Positions 43,827-59,357 are shown, numbered from the stretch's first letter. The stretch is 64,000 nucleotides of DNA from Pseudomonas saponiphila (GCF_900105185.1 NZ_FNTJ01000001.1:1468501-1532500), one strand, 5' to 3'. The notes: a model not told the origin generated them from the letters alone. Program-made: numbers and translations.

Positions 43827-44807
43827 ATGACTGCCCATCGAATTGGTTTCCTGATTTGGCCCAGCACTAAAGCCTTGACGCTGGCGCTGGCCGAGGAGGC
43901 CTTGCGTGTTGCTCAGCGGGTGCATCCGGAAGTGGTTTATGAGCTGGCGTTCCTGCAGGCCGAAGCCCCGGCCGAAGGCGCCTGGCAACTGCCGGGCGAG
44001 CCTTGGGCGGGCAAGCTGGAAGGCTGCCAGAAACTGTTCCTGCTGGCGGACGAGCCGCCCGCGCCGATGAGCGCCGGCCTCAGCAGCGCGCTAAAGCAGC
44101 TGGTGCGTGCCGGCTGTGTGATTGGCGGGCTGTCTGCCGGGGTTTATCCCTTGGCGCAACTGGGTCTGCTCGATGGTTATCGGGCGGCGGTGCACTGGCG
44201 CTGGCAGGATGATTTCGCCGAGCGTTTTCCCAAGGTCATCGCCACCAGTCACCTGTTCGACTGGGATCGTGATCGCCTGACCGCGTGCGGTGGCATGTCG
44301 GTGCTGGACCTGTTGCTGGCGGTGCTGGCGCGTGATCACGGCGCCGAGCTTGCGGGGGCTGTGTCGGAAGAGCTGGTGGTGGAGCGCATCCGCGAAGGTG
44401 GCGAGCGCCAGCGCATCCCGCTGCAGAATCGCCTGGGCTCCAGCCATCCGAAGCTGACTCAGGCGGTGTTGCTGATGGAAGCCAATATCGAGGAGCCGCT
44501 GACCACCGACGAGATTGCCCAGCATGTCTGTGTATCCCGTCGTCAGTTGGAGCGGATCTTCAAGCAATACCTGAACCGCGTGCCTAGCCAGTACTACCTG
44601 GAGCTGCGTCTGAACAAGGCCCGGCAGATGCTGATGCAGACCAGCAAGTCGATCATTCAGATCGGCCTGTCCTGTGGTTTCTCCTCCGGCCCGCACTTCT
44701 CCAGCGCCTACCGCAACTTCTTTGGCGCTACCCCGCGTGAAGATCGCAATCAACGGCGCAGCAGCAGCCCGTTCGAACTCTCATCGGTTCCCTCCGAACG
44801 CGGCTGA
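43827..44807 (+). CDS. argR: ArgR, AraC-family arginine-responsive regulator
   Basis: A 326-residue protein with an N-terminal DJ-1/PfpI-like (glutaminase-fold) sensor region (about 1-185) and a C-terminal AraC DNA-binding domain (about 215-310: 'TTDEIAQHVCVSRRQLERIF', 'IQIGLSCGFSSGPHFSSAYR'). In P. aeruginosa ArgR binds TGTCGC-N8-AA sites and, with arginine, turns on aot and aru genes and represses biosynthesis. The same sites occur before aotJ and aruC here. It ends the aot operon; a REP element follows at 44817. Confidence 0.94.
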   Translation: MTAHRIGFLIWPSTKALTLALAEEALRVAQRVHPEVVYELAFLQAEAPAEGAWQLPGEPWAGKLEGCQKLFLLADEPPAPMSAGLSSALKQLVRAGCVIGGLSAGVYPLAQLGLLDGYRAAVHWRWQDDFAERFPKVIATSHLFDWDRDRLTACGGMSVLDLLLAVLARDHGAELAGAVSEELVVERIREGGERQRIPLQNRLGSSHPKLTQAVLLMEANIEEPLTTDEIAQHVCVSRRQLERIFKQYLNRVPSQYYLELRLNKARQMLMQTSKSIIQIGLSCGFSSGPHFSSAYRNFFGATPREDRNQRRSSSPFELSSVPSERG

Positions 44808-44816
44808 CCTGGCCCT

Positions 44817-44839
44817 GTAGGAGCCGGCTTGCCGGCGAA
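44817..44839 (+). repeat. REP element
   Basis: The canonical 23-base Pseudomonas REP, ten bases after the argR stop. Confidence 0.85.
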
Positions 44840-45027
44840 TCGCGCGGGCAGCTCGTTATGCCCGGTGCAGCGCGCCCGTGCGCCACGCCCTTCTAAATCT
44901 CGATAGCCGCTACAGAAATGGTGCCGGGTTGCCGTCTAACTACCTGGATAATTACCTTGGGCGAAATGCCCGCTGAATCTGCCGCTAGAGCCCTGCGCAG
45001 TTTAAACTGCGCCTTTGCGACGCTATT

Positions 45028-45043
45028 TGTCGCATTGCCATAA
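45028..45043 (+). promoter_or_regulatory. ArgR half-site 1 upstream of aruC
   Basis: TGTCGC-N8-AA, perfect match. 130 bp before the aruC start. Confidence 0.7.
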
Positions 45044-45073
45044 ACCCGCGTAAAACCGGGGTTGGCGCTATAA

Positions 45074-46393
<1,320 letters not shown>

Positions 46394-46452
46394 TCCAGGT
46401 TGCAGTACTCCTCGGCGCCGGCTTTTGCAGCCGGTGTCGAGCCCAATTCCTG

Positions 46453-46478
46453 TGCCGGGCTGTCCCGGCATTTTTTTC
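46453..46478 (+). terminator. Terminator-like attenuator between aruC and aruF
   Basis: TGCCGGG (46453-46459) pairs with CCCGGCA (46464-46470), then seven Ts. It lies within the operon, so it probably reduces expression of aruFGDB-orf-aruE relative to aruC. Confidence 0.75.
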
Positions 46479-46525
46479 CCTGCGTCGGACGGTTTCCGAC
46501 CTGTTTTAGAGTAAGGAGTGACACC

Positions 46526-47545
46526 ATGCTGGTGATGCGCCCCGCGCAAATGGCTGATCTGGGCGAGGTACAGCGTCTGGCTGCAGACAGCCCGATTGGT
46601 GTCACCTCCTTGCCGGATGATGTGGATCGCCTGCGCGACAAGATCGCCGCGAGCGAGGCTTCGTTTGCCGCCGAGGTGAGCTTCAACGGTGAGGAAAGCT
46701 ATTTCTTCGTCCTCGAAGATACCGACAGCGGCAAGCTGGTGGGCTGTTCTGCCATCGTCGCGTCCGCCGGTTATTCCGAGCCGTTCTACAGCTTCCGCAA
46801 TGAAACCTTCGTCCACGCCTCCCGCGAGCTGAAGATTCACAACAAGATTCATGTCCTGTCCCAGTGCCACGACCTGACCGGCAACAGCCTGTTGACCAGT
46901 TTCTACGTGGTGCCGGAGCTGGTGGGCTCACCCTGGTCGGAGCTCAACTCCCGCGGTCGCCTGCTGTTCGTCGCCAGTCACCCGGAGCGTTTCGCCGATT
47001 CGGTGGTGACCGAGATCGTCGGCTATAGCGATGAACACGGTGATTCGCCGTTCTGGGACGCCATCGGGCGCAACTTCTTCGACCTCAACTACGCCGAGGC
47101 CGAGCGCTTGTGCGGCCTCAAGAGCCGGACCTTTCTCGCCGAGCTGATGCCGCATTACCCGATCTACGTGCCGCTGCTGCCGGACGCGGCCCAGGAAGCC
47201 ATGGGCCAGGTGCACCCGCGGGCGCAGATCACCTTCGACATCCTGATGCGCGAAGGTTTTGAAACCGATCACTACATCGACATTTTCGACGGTGGCCCGA
47301 CCTTGCATGCACGGGTTTCGGGGATTCGTTCGATTGCCCAGAGCCGCGTGGTGCCGGTGAAGATCGGCGAGGCCCTCAAGGGCGGCGGTCGTCAGTACCT
47401 AGTGTCCAACGGCCAACTGCAGGATTACCGCGCGGTACTGCTGGAGCTGGATTACGCCCCGGGCAAACCGGTAACCCTGGATCTGCAAACGGCCGAAGCC
47501 CTGGGCGTCGGTGAAGGTGCCAGCGTGCGTCTGGTGGCGGTTTAA
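46526..47545 (+). CDS. aruF: Arginine/ornithine N-succinyltransferase, alpha subunit
   Basis: A 339-residue AstA-family protein. It opens 'MLVMRPAQMADLGEVQRLAA' and has 'DLTGNSLLTSFYVVPELVGS' and 'EIVGYSDEHGDSPFWDAIGR', conserved in the family. With the beta subunit it transfers succinyl from succinyl-CoA to arginine, the first AST step. A GGAG site precedes the ATG at 46526. It is about 33% alike to the next protein, an old duplication. Confidence 0.93.
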   Translation: MLVMRPAQMADLGEVQRLAADSPIGVTSLPDDVDRLRDKIAASEASFAAEVSFNGEESYFFVLEDTDSGKLVGCSAIVASAGYSEPFYSFRNETFVHASRELKIHNKIHVLSQCHDLTGNSLLTSFYVVPELVGSPWSELNSRGRLLFVASHPERFADSVVTEIVGYSDEHGDSPFWDAIGRNFFDLNYAEAERLCGLKSRTFLAELMPHYPIYVPLLPDAAQEAMGQVHPRAQITFDILMREGFETDHYIDIFDGGPTLHARVSGIRSIAQSRVVPVKIGEALKGGGRQYLVSNGQLQDYRAVLLELDYAPGKPVTLDLQTAEALGVGEGASVRLVAV

Positions 47546-47630
47546 AGCCTGCTTCCACGACCTGGAAAGCATGCCTGGAAAGCAGCGAGTTTCGCGCAGG
47601 CCATCAGCGGCCTGCGTCTGAGGAGATAGC

Positions 47631-50122
<2,492 letters not shown>

Positions 50123-50135
50123 TTTGCGGGGCCTT

Positions 50136-50189
50136 TTCGCCGGCAAGCCGGCTCCTACAGATTTGGGTAGGAGTTGGCTGGCCGGCGAA
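50136..50189. repeat. Inverted REP pair (REPIN) between aruD and aruB
   Basis: A reverse-oriented REP at 50136-50158 is followed after 8 bases by a diverged forward copy at 50167-50189. The pair could fold into a long hairpin in the operon mRNA. Confidence 0.8.
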
Positions 50190-50257
50190 CGAGCGCGAAA
50201 CGCTCGCCCTGTGTAGATATCGATGCCTATAACAAACAGATTCGTGGAGCCTCGCTG

Positions 50258-51604
50258 ATGAAATCCTATGAAGTCAATTTTGACGGTTTAGTGGGGCCGA
50301 CCCATAACTATGGCGGCCTGTCCTACGGCAACGTGGCCTCCCAGAGCAACAGCCAGCAGGGCTCCAACCCCAAGGAAGCGGCGCTGCAAGGCCTGGCGAA
50401 AATGAAAGCGCTGATGGACATGGGCTTCCAGCAAGGTGTGCTTGCCCCGCAAGAGCGCCCGGATGTGGCGGCTCTGCGCAACCTGGGTTTTGCCGGGAGC
50501 GACGCGCAGGTCATCCAGCAAGCCGCCAAGCAGGCCATGCCCTTGCTGGTCGCCAGTTGCTCGGCGTCGAGCATGTGGGTGGCCAACGCCGCCACGGTCA
50601 GCCCGAGTGCCGATACCGCCGACGGTCGCGTGCACTTCACCGCCGCCAACCTGAACTGCAAATACCACCGCAGCATCGAGCACCCGACCACCAGTCGCGT
50701 GCTGGGCGCGATGTTCGCCGACCAGAAGCACTTCGCTCATCACGCGGCCTTGCCGGCGGTGGCGCAGTTTGGCGATGAGGGCGCGGCCAACCACACGCGC
50801 TTCTGCCGTGACTATGGCGAGGCGGGTGTCGAGTTCTTCGTCTTCGGTCGCAGCGCGTTCGATACCCGTTACCCGGCGCCGCAGAAATACCCGGCACGCC
50901 AGACCCTGGAAGCCTCGCAAGCCGTGGCTCGCCTGCATGGCCTGAGCGAGGAGGGCGTGGTCTACGCCCAGCAGAACCCGGCGGTGATCGACCAGGGCGT
51001 GTTCCACAACGATGTGATCGCGGTGGGCAATGGCGAGGTGCTGTTCTATCACGAGGATGCATTCCTCGAGACCGACAAGATGCTGGCCGAACTGCAGGGC
51101 AAGCTGGGCAAGCGCGGCGGCAACTTCCAGTCGATTTGCGTGCCGCGCGCGCAGGTGACGGTGGAAGACGCTGTGCGTTCCTACCTGTTCAATAGCCAGC
51201 TGCTGTCCCGCGCCGATGGTTCGATGCTGTTGATCGTGCCCGAGGAGTGCCGCGGCAACGAGCGTGTCTGGCAGTACCTGCAAAGCCTCACCAGCTCCGG
51301 TGGGCTGATCCGTGAAGTGAAGGTCTTCGATCTCAAGCAGAGCATGCAGAATGGCGGTGGCCCGGCTTGCCTGCGCCTGCGGGTGGCTCTCAATGAAACC
51401 GAGCTGGCGGCGGTCAATCCCGGGGTTATCATGACCGCGCCGTTGTACGACACCCTGACCCAATGGGTTGGCAAGCACTACCGCGACCGTCTGTGCGAAA
51501 GCGATCTGGCGGACCCGCAACTGCTGCTTGAATGCCGGACGGCACTGGATGAACTGACGCAAATCCTTAAACTGGGCGCGGTTTATCCCTTCCAGATCAA
51601 TTGA
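50258..51604 (+). CDS. aruB: N-succinylarginine dihydrolase
   Basis: A 448-residue AstB. The start '[20 protein letters not shown]' is diagnostic. The amidinotransferase-fold triad should lie in '[20 protein letters not shown]' and '[20 protein letters not shown]' (His) and near the C-terminal '[14 protein letters not shown]' (Cys). It converts succinylarginine to succinylornithine, releasing CO2 and two ammonia. GGAG precedes the ATG at 50258. A GC-rich hairpin (51610-51636) follows the gene. Confidence 0.94.
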   Translation: MKSYEVNFDGLVGPTHNYGGLSYGNVASQSNSQQGSNPKEAALQGLAKMKALMDMGFQQGVLAPQERPDVAALRNLGFAGSDAQVIQQAAKQAMPLLVASCSASSMWVANAATVSPSADTADGRVHFTAANLNCKYHRSIEHPTTSRVLGAMFADQKHFAHHAALPAVAQFGDEGAANHTRFCRDYGEAGVEFFVFGRSAFDTRYPAPQKYPARQTLEASQAVARLHGLSEEGVVYAQQNPAVIDQGVFHNDVIAVGNGEVLFYHEDAFLETDKMLAELQGKLGKRGGNFQSICVPRAQVTVEDAVRSYLFNSQLLSRADGSMLLIVPEECRGNERVWQYLQSLTSSGGLIREVKVFDLKQSMQNGGGPACLRLRVALNETELAAVNPGVIMTAPLYDTLTQWVGKHYRDRLCESDLADPQLLLECRTALDELTQILKLGAVYPFQIN

Positions 51605-51609
51605 AAGCC

Positions 51610-51636
51610 CACGCCCGGCCTACTCGGCCGGGCGTG
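51610..51636 (+). other. GC-rich hairpin between aruB and the small aru gene
   Basis: CACGCCCGGCC (51610-51620) and GGCCGGGCGTG (51626-51636), an 11-bp perfect stem with a 5-base loop and no T run. It may stabilise or process the operon mRNA. Confidence 0.6.
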
Positions 51637-51665
51637 CCGCTTCACCCCAGACGAGAACGACCCCC

Positions 51666-51953
51666 ATGAGCGATACCCTGCAGCTGATCCTTGAAGACAG
51701 CGACGGCACCCAACTGCAAACCTCCTGCACCCGTTTCGCGGTGCTGTGGCAGGGCAAGGAAGTATGGATTCAACAGGACGGCCGCGGCCAACTGCTGATC
51801 GGCGTGGATGTGGAGGAGGGTGACGACGAATACGCCAGCCTGCTGCTGCGCCCGCTGGCGACCAACCTGGTCAGCCTGCAACTGGAAATGGAGCCGGCCG
51901 ACGCCGGTGACGATGATCACGTGCATGGCCCCGACTGCGGCCACGCTCACTAA
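51666..51953 (+). CDS. Small conserved aru-operon protein with a His-rich tail
   Basis: 95 residues, no signal peptide. The body has strand-like segments ('TLQLILEDSDGTQLQTSCTR', 'VLWQGKEVWIQQDGRGQLLI') and the tail ends 'DDDHVHGPDCGHAH', with four His and one Cys in eleven residues, a likely metal-binding sequence. P. aeruginosa has a gene in the same place (PA0900). Function is not established. It lies 61 bp after aruB and 12 bp before aruE, which encodes a zinc enzyme, so a metal-handling role is a reasonable inference. Confidence 0.85.
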   Translation: MSDTLQLILEDSDGTQLQTSCTRFAVLWQGKEVWIQQDGRGQLLIGVDVEEGDDEYASLLLRPLATNLVSLQLEMEPADAGDDDHVHGPDCGHAH

Positions 51954-51965
51954 GGAAGCCGCCTT

Positions 51966-52976
51966 ATGCTCGCCCTCGGCAAACTGCTTGAACTGACCCT
52001 CGCCGGCCGTGAACCGGCGGAGAAGACTCAACTGACTGTCGACGGCGTGCGCATGCGCTGGCTGAGCGAGGGCGCGCTGGAAGTGCGGCCGCCCGAAGCT
52101 CGCGACAACGGTCTGGACCTGCTGCTGTCAGCGGGCATCCATGGCAACGAGACGGCTCCCATCGAGCTGCTCGACCGTCTGTTGCACGACATCGCCCGGG
52201 GCGACCTGAAGCCCCGCGCCCGTATCCTGTTCCTGTTCGGCAACCCCGAGGCCATGCGCCGCGGCGAGCGTTTTGTCGAGCAGGACGTCAACCGGCTGTT
52301 CAATGGCCGACATGAGTCGAGCAGTGGTGTCGAAGCCCTGCGTGCCTGCGAACTGGAGCGCCTGGCGGCAAGTTTTTTCAGTCTGCCGCAGCGCCAGCGC
52401 CTGCACTACGACCTGCACACGGCGATCCGTGGTTCGAAGATCGAGCAGTTCGCCCTGTATCCCTGGAAGCAGGGCCGCCAGCATTCGCGGCGTGAGCTGG
52501 CGCGCCTGCGAGCGGCCGGCATGCAAGCGGTGCTGTTGCAGAACAAGCCATCCATTGTCTTCAGCGCCTACACCTATGATCAGTTGGGGGCCGAATCCTT
52601 CACCCTGGAGTTGGGCAAGGCACGGCCGTTCGGGCAGAACCAGGGGGTCAATGTCGAGCGCCTGGAAACCCGCCTCAAGCAGATCATCGACGGCAGCGAA
52701 CCCGAGCAAGAGCAGGACAGCCTCGACGGCCTGCAACTGTTCAGCGTGGCGCGGGAAGTCATCAAGCACAGCGACAGCTTCCACCTGCACCTGCCGGCGG
52801 ACGTCGAGAACTTTTCCGAGCTGGAAGTGGGTTACCTGCTGGCCGAGGATATTGCTCAGACTCGCTGGGTCATCGAGGAGAAGGGGGCGCGGATCATTTT
52901 TCCCAACCCCAAGGTCAAGAACGGCTTGCGTGCCGGGATTCTGATCGTGCCGACCACGGCCGACGGCCTGGCCTGA
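51966..52976 (+). CDS. aruE: Succinylglutamate desuccinylase
   Basis: A 336-residue M14-family zinc hydrolase (AstE). The zinc site is HxxE in '[20 protein letters not shown]' (about 56-75) with a third His in '[13 protein letters not shown]'. It splits succinylglutamate to succinate and glutamate, the last AST step. It is the final gene of the aru operon. A diverged REP pair at 52979-53022 follows. Confidence 0.94.
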   Translation: MLALGKLLELTLAGREPAEKTQLTVDGVRMRWLSEGALEVRPPEARDNGLDLLLSAGIHGNETAPIELLDRLLHDIARGDLKPRARILFLFGNPEAMRRGERFVEQDVNRLFNGRHESSSGVEALRACELERLAASFFSLPQRQRLHYDLHTAIRGSKIEQFALYPWKQGRQHSRRELARLRAAGMQAVLLQNKPSIVFSAYTYDQLGAESFTLELGKARPFGQNQGVNVERLETRLKQIIDGSEPEQEQDSLDGLQLFSVAREVIKHSDSFHLHLPADVENFSELEVGYLLAEDIAQTRWVIEEKGARIIFPNPKVKNGLRAGILIVPTTADGLA

Positions 52977-52978
52977 GG

Positions 52979-53022
52979 TTCACCGGCAAGCTGACCCCTC
53001 GCAGGGACCGGCTTGTCGGTGA
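52979..53022. repeat. Diverged inverted REP pair after aruE
   Basis: TTCACCGGCAAGCTG and CCGGCTTGTCGGTGA in inverse orientation, like the REPIN form. Lies between the convergent aruE and ribH2 genes. Confidence 0.6.
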
Positions 53023-53031
53023 GGCTAACGC

Positions 53032-53541
53032 TTAAACCGCGACCGCGCGCTGCTCATTGCGGCGCAGGGCGCGCAGCTTGTGCAGGGTGTCGGCGCAGGT
53101 CTTCGCCGCTTCCTGGCCCTTGTGCACGAAGTGCTCGAAGAAGAACTTCTGATGCTCTTCACCTGCATGGAAGTGATGCGGGGTCAGCACTACCGAAAAC
53201 ACGGGCACTTCAGTTTCCAGTTGCACCTGCATCAAGCCGCTGATCACCGACTGGGCGACGAACTCATGACGGTAGATACCACCGTCCACCACCAGGCCCG
53301 CCGCCACGATGCCGCTGTAGCGACCGGTCTTGGCCAGCAGCTTGGCGTGCAGGGGGATTTCGAAGGCGCCACCGACCTCGAAGAAGTCGATATCGGATTC
53401 CTGGTAACCCTGAGCGAGCATTTCGGCGACGAAGCCCTGACGGCTCTGGTCGACGATCTCCTTGTGCCAGCAAGCCTGGATGAAGGCGACGCGCTCGTTG
53501 GGGTGGTGTTTGCCTTTGCTATCGATTGCGGTGGGTTGCAT
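53032..53541 (-). CDS. ribH2: Lumazine synthase, type RibH2
   Basis: A 169-residue 6,7-dimethyl-8-ribityllumazine synthase. It resembles the second-type enzyme (RibH2 of Brucella): 'VAFIQACWHKEIVDQSRQGF', 'GAFEIPLHAKLLAKTGRY', 'DGGIYRHEFVAQSVISGLMQ' and 'VVLTPHHFHAGEEH'. The reaction joins the ribityl-uracil and a four-carbon unit in riboflavin synthesis. It is a lone gene behind an FMN riboswitch, not in a rib cluster. The AGGAG site at 53551-53555 lies next to a small hairpin (53553-53573). Confidence 0.92.
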   Translation of the reverse strand: MQPTAIDSKGKHHPNERVAFIQACWHKEIVDQSRQGFVAEMLAQGYQESDIDFFEVGGAFEIPLHAKLLAKTGRYSGIVAAGLVVDGGIYRHEFVAQSVISGLMQVQLETEVPVFSVVLTPHHFHAGEEHQKFFFEHFVHKGQEAAKTCADTLHKLRALRRNEQRAVAV

Positions 53542-53552
53542 CTGTTCTGACT

Positions 53553-53573
53553 CCTGTTTGTATGAAAAACAGG
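53553..53573 (-). promoter_or_regulatory. Hairpin overlapping the ribH2 ribosome-binding site
   Basis: On the minus strand CCTGTTT (53573-53567), a 7-base loop, and AAACAGG (53559-53553). The last bases are part of the AGGAG site, so the hairpin could hide it. It may be the output part of the riboswitch. Confidence 0.6.
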
Positions 53574-53662
53574 GCGTATATGAATCGAATGGGATTTAAG
53601 GGTACGCGCAGAGCCCGCGTGGATGATCCACGTCTGCCCGGCAACGGCCCTTTGGCGCCAAT

Positions 53663-53830
53663 CCCGTTCTCTCTTCATCCGGACTATGACCGTCGGCCCC
53701 GGGATCACACCGGGTCTGCTGACCTTGTCGGCACCTGTGGACTTGCCACGGGTGTCACCAAGCGCTCGCGGGCTATGCACATTGCGTGCAATTACCGCCG
53801 GTGGGGAATTGCACCCCGCCCTGAGAACGA
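53663..53830 (-). ncRNA. FMN riboswitch (RFN element) upstream of ribH2
   Basis: On the minus strand the RFN landmarks are present in order: closing stem CGTTCTC/GAGAACG, 'GGGCGGGGTGCAATTCC' and 'CACCGGCGGTAA', 'AGCCCGCGAGCG', 'GGTCAGCAGACCCGGTG', 'GGCCGACGGTCATAGTCC' and 'GGATGAAGAGAGAACG'. It begins about 290 bases and ends about 120 bases before ribH2. FMN binding should lower ribH2 expression. A further hairpin at 53618-53632 lies between it and the gene. Confidence 0.95.
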
Positions 53831-54054
53831 TTGCCCGAGGGTTTTCTCGGGCGGTGAGTTTTTAACACAGATCTGGCGGGGAAGCATCGCGCCTTTTGGA
53901 TAATGTTCATCGGATTTTTCATCCTGTGGCGCAAGGTTTTCTACAGTTGCTGCTTGATTAATCGTCCACAGGGCCGCAGTAATTCGCTTTGACAGGGAAT
54001 TCCCCCTGTCCAAGCCAGGGCCCTGATGTCCCCCTGTAGCCGGAGCCTGATGTG

Positions 54055-55059
54055 ATGAGCCTGATCGATCTTCGTAGTGACACCGTGACCCAGCCGACCC
54101 CGGGCATGCTCGATGCCATGGCGCGCGCCCGTACCGGAGACGATGTCTACGGTGAAGACCCGACGGTCAATCAGTTGGAGGCCGAACTGGCCGGGCGCTT
54201 GGGGTTTGCCGCGGCCCTGTTCGTGCCTTCCGGCACCATGAGCAATCTGCTGGCATTGATGGCCCACTGTGAGCGGGGCGACGAGTACATCGTTGGTCAG
54301 CAGGCCCACACCTACAAATATGAAGGCGGTGGCGCAGCGGTATTGGGCTCGATCCAGCCCCAGCCGCTGGAGCTGCAGGCCGATGGCTCCCTTGACCTGG
54401 AGCGGGTGGCGGCGGCGATCAAGCCGGACGACTTTCATTTTGCCCGCACGCGCTTGCTGGCCCTGGAGAACACCATGCAGGGCAAGGTGCTGCCCCTGGC
54501 CTACCTGGCCCGGGCCCGGGCCTTCACCCGTGAGCGGGGGTTGGCCCTGCACCTGGACGGCGCGCGGCTGTACAACGCGGCGGTGAAGTTGGGGGTGGAT
54601 GCCCGGGTGATCGCCGAGCACTTCGACTCGGTATCGGTGTGCCTGTCCAAAGGGCTCGGCGCGCCTGTGGGTTCGGTGTTGTGCGGCTCCGCAGCGCTGA
54701 TCGGCAAGGCACGGCGCCTGCGCAAGATGCTGGGAGGGGGGATGCGCCAGGCGGGTGGGCTGGCGGCGGCGGGACTCTATGCCCTGGAGCATCAGGTGCA
54801 GCGACTGGCGGATGACCATGCGCATGCACAGTTGCTGGCTCAGGGGTTGAGCCGGGCCGGCTACAGTGTCGAGCCGGTGCAGACCAACATGGTGTACGTA
54901 GAGCTGGGAGAGCGGGCCGAAGCCCTCAAGGCGTTCGCCGCCGAGCGGGGGATCAGGCTCAGTGCGGCGTCACGCTTGCGCCTGGTGACCCATCTGGACG
55001 TTGATGCCGGGCAAATCGAGCAGGTGGTGGGCACTTTTGCCGAGTTTTCCCGTAACTGA
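54055..55059 (+). CDS. ltaE: Low-specificity L-threonine aldolase
   Basis: A 334-residue PLP enzyme. It begins '[20 protein letters not shown]' and has '[20 protein letters not shown]' and the PLP Lys in '[18 protein letters not shown]' (about 200). It splits L-threonine and L-allo-threonine to glycine and acetaldehyde. ATG at 54055 chosen; a GTG one codon earlier is possible. The alaS promoter region follows directly. Confidence 0.9.
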   Translation: MSLIDLRSDTVTQPTPGMLDAMARARTGDDVYGEDPTVNQLEAELAGRLGFAAALFVPSGTMSNLLALMAHCERGDEYIVGQQAHTYKYEGGGAAVLGSIQPQPLELQADGSLDLERVAAAIKPDDFHFARTRLLALENTMQGKVLPLAYLARARAFTRERGLALHLDGARLYNAAVKLGVDARVIAEHFDSVSVCLSKGLGAPVGSVLCGSAALIGKARRLRKMLGGGMRQAGGLAAAGLYALEHQVQRLADDHAHAQLLAQGLSRAGYSVEPVQTNMVYVELGERAEALKAFAAERGIRLSAASRLRLVTHLDVDAGQIEQVVGTFAEFSRN

Positions 55060-55125
55060 CAGTGTTCTCCGTCCAATTGACTGTTTGTATCGTACAAACA
55101 CGCTGTACCAAGTGATTAACGCCGA

Positions 55126-55131
55126 TATAAT
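55126..55131 (+). promoter_or_regulatory. Candidate alaS -10 element
   Basis: TATAAT followed by GCGGCC, the usual form of strong Pseudomonas housekeeping promoters. The -35 is weak. About 75 bp before the alaS start. Confidence 0.6.
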
Positions 55132-55205
55132 GCGGCCCTTTGCCGTCGTTTCGTCTGTTGACGTTGCGCACAGGCCTTTGGCCGCAGTCTCCGTGGAAGA
55201 TCCTA

Positions 55206-57830
<2,625 letters not shown>

Positions 57831-57927
57831 GGCGCCGAACCGGGCCCGTCGTCTAGTGGCGGGTCCTTGCGCTGTGCAGTTTGATTGTTTAACGGGCGCC
57901 CCTTTACGGGCTGAGGCGGCTTAGAAA

Positions 57928-59169
57928 ATGGCTTTGATCGTACAGAAATTTGGAGGCACTTCGGTCGGCTCTGTGGAGCGGATCGAGCAGGTCGCCGACA
58001 AGGTGAAGAAGTTCCGCGAAGCCGGCGATGACCTGGTGATTGTGCTGTCGGCGATGAGTGGCGAAACCAACCGCCTGATCGATCTGGCCAAGCAGATCAG
58101 TGGCGAAGCCATACCGGTTCCCCGTGAGCTGGATGTGATCGTGTCCACTGGCGAGCAAGTGACTATCGCTTTGCTGGCCATGGCATTGATCAAGCGCGGT
58201 ATTCCTGCGGTGTCTTACACCGGGAATCAGGTGCGTATCCTCACCGACAGTGCTCACAATAAAGCGCGAATCCTGCAGATTGATGATCAGAAGATTCGCA
58301 GCGATCTTAAGGCGGGTCGTGTGGTCGTGGTTGCCGGTTTCCAGGGCGTGGATGAGCACGGCAACATCACCACTTTGGGACGTGGCGGCTCCGACACCAC
58401 CGGCGTGGCGCTGGCGGCGGCCCTGAAGGCTGATGAGTGCCAGATCTATACCGATGTGGACGGCGTCTACACCACTGACCCGCGCGTGGTGCCCAAGGCT
58501 CAGCGCCTGGACAAGATCACCTTTGAAGAGATGCTGGAAATGGCCAGCCTCGGTTCCAAGGTGTTGCAGATCCGTGCGGTCGAGTTTGCTGGCAAGTACA
58601 ACGTTCCGCTGCGCGTGTTGCACAGCTTTCAGGAGGGTCCGGGCACCCTCATTACTATTGATGAAGAGGAATCCATGGAACAGCCGATCATTTCCGGCAT
58701 CGCTTTCAACCGCGATGAAGCCAAGCTGACTATCCGTGGCGTGCCAGACAATCCTGGCGTGGCCTTCAAGATTCTCGGCCCGATCAGCGCGTCGAACATT
58801 GAAGTCGACATGATCGTGCAGAACGTTTCGCACGATAACACCACCGACTTCACCTTCACCGTTCACCGCAACGACTACCTGGCTGCCCAGACCGTGCTGG
58901 AAAACACCGCACGCGAGATCGGTGCTCGTGAAGTGGTCGGTGATACCGATATTGCCAAGGTTTCGATCGTTGGCGTTGGCATGCGCTCTCATGCGGGTGT
59001 AGCCAGCCGGATGTTTGAAGCCCTGGCGAAGGAAAGCATCAACATCCAGATGATCTCCACTTCCGAAATCAAGGTGTCGGTGGTGATTGAAGAGAAGTAC
59101 CTGGAGTTGGCGGTACGTGCGCTGCACACTGCGTTTGAGCTCGACGCTCCGGCCCGACAGGGCGAGTGA
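57928..59169 (+). CDS. lysC: Aspartate kinase
   Basis: A 413-residue aspartokinase with the catalytic N-terminus ('VQKFGGTSVGSVERIEQVAD', 'TLGRGGSDTTGVALAAALKA') and two ACT regulatory domains in the last 150 residues ('VGMRSHAGVASRMFEALA', 'IQMISTSEIKVSVVIEE'). It makes aspartyl phosphate, the entry to lysine, threonine and methionine; feedback sensing by the ACT region is expected. An internal start at 58675 may give a separate beta subunit. A terminator follows at 59181. Confidence 0.96.
   Translation: MALIVQKFGGTSVGSVERIEQVADKVKKFREAGDDLVIVLSAMSGETNRLIDLAKQISGEAIPVPRELDVIVSTGEQVTIALLAMALIKRGIPAVSYTGNQVRILTDSAHNKARILQIDDQKIRSDLKAGRVVVVAGFQGVDEHGNITTLGRGGSDTTGVALAAALKADECQIYTDVDGVYTTDPRVVPKAQRLDKITFEEMLEMASLGSKVLQIRAVEFAGKYNVPLRVLHSFQEGPGTLITIDEEESMEQPIISGIAFNRDEAKLTIRGVPDNPGVAFKILGPISASNIEVDMIVQNVSHDNTTDFTFTVHRNDYLAAQTVLENTAREIGAREVVGDTDIAKVSIVGVGMRSHAGVASRMFEALAKESINIQMISTSEIKVSVVIEEKYLELAVRALHTAFELDAPARQGE
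58675..59169 (+). CDS. Possible in-frame beta subunit of aspartate kinase
   Basis: Within lysC, ATG at 58675 follows GAGG at a good distance and begins 'MEQPIISGIAFNRDEAKLTI', the start of the ACT region. The product would be 164 residues. Some aspartokinases (Bacillus AKII, Corynebacterium, and as I recall Pseudomonas) consist of alpha and beta chains made from such overlapping starts. Confidence 0.5.
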   Translation: MEQPIISGIAFNRDEAKLTIRGVPDNPGVAFKILGPISASNIEVDMIVQNVSHDNTTDFTFTVHRNDYLAAQTVLENTAREIGAREVVGDTDIAKVSIVGVGMRSHAGVASRMFEALAKESINIQMISTSEIKVSVVIEEKYLELAVRALHTAFELDAPARQGE

Positions 59170-59180
59170 TGCGTGTTTGA

Positions 59181-59210
59181 AAGGGGCGCGGTCTGACCGC
59201 GCCCTTTGTG
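59181..59210 (+). terminator. lysC terminator
   Basis: AAGGGGCGCGGT (59181-59192) pairs with ACCGCGCCCTTT (59196-59207) with one wobble, followed by a T-rich stretch (GTGTTTTTG). Confidence 0.85.
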
Positions 59211-59357
59211 TTTTTGATCGGCACGGGAGAAAACTGTTCTTTTGCCCGTGCTAGTCAATACTTAGGCGTGTAGGACTGCAGCCGCCATGGTTGTAGGCCG
59301 ACACCCTTTTTTTTGCAGACTGTAGTCCCTGAAAATGTAATGCGTGAGGAGATAGGT

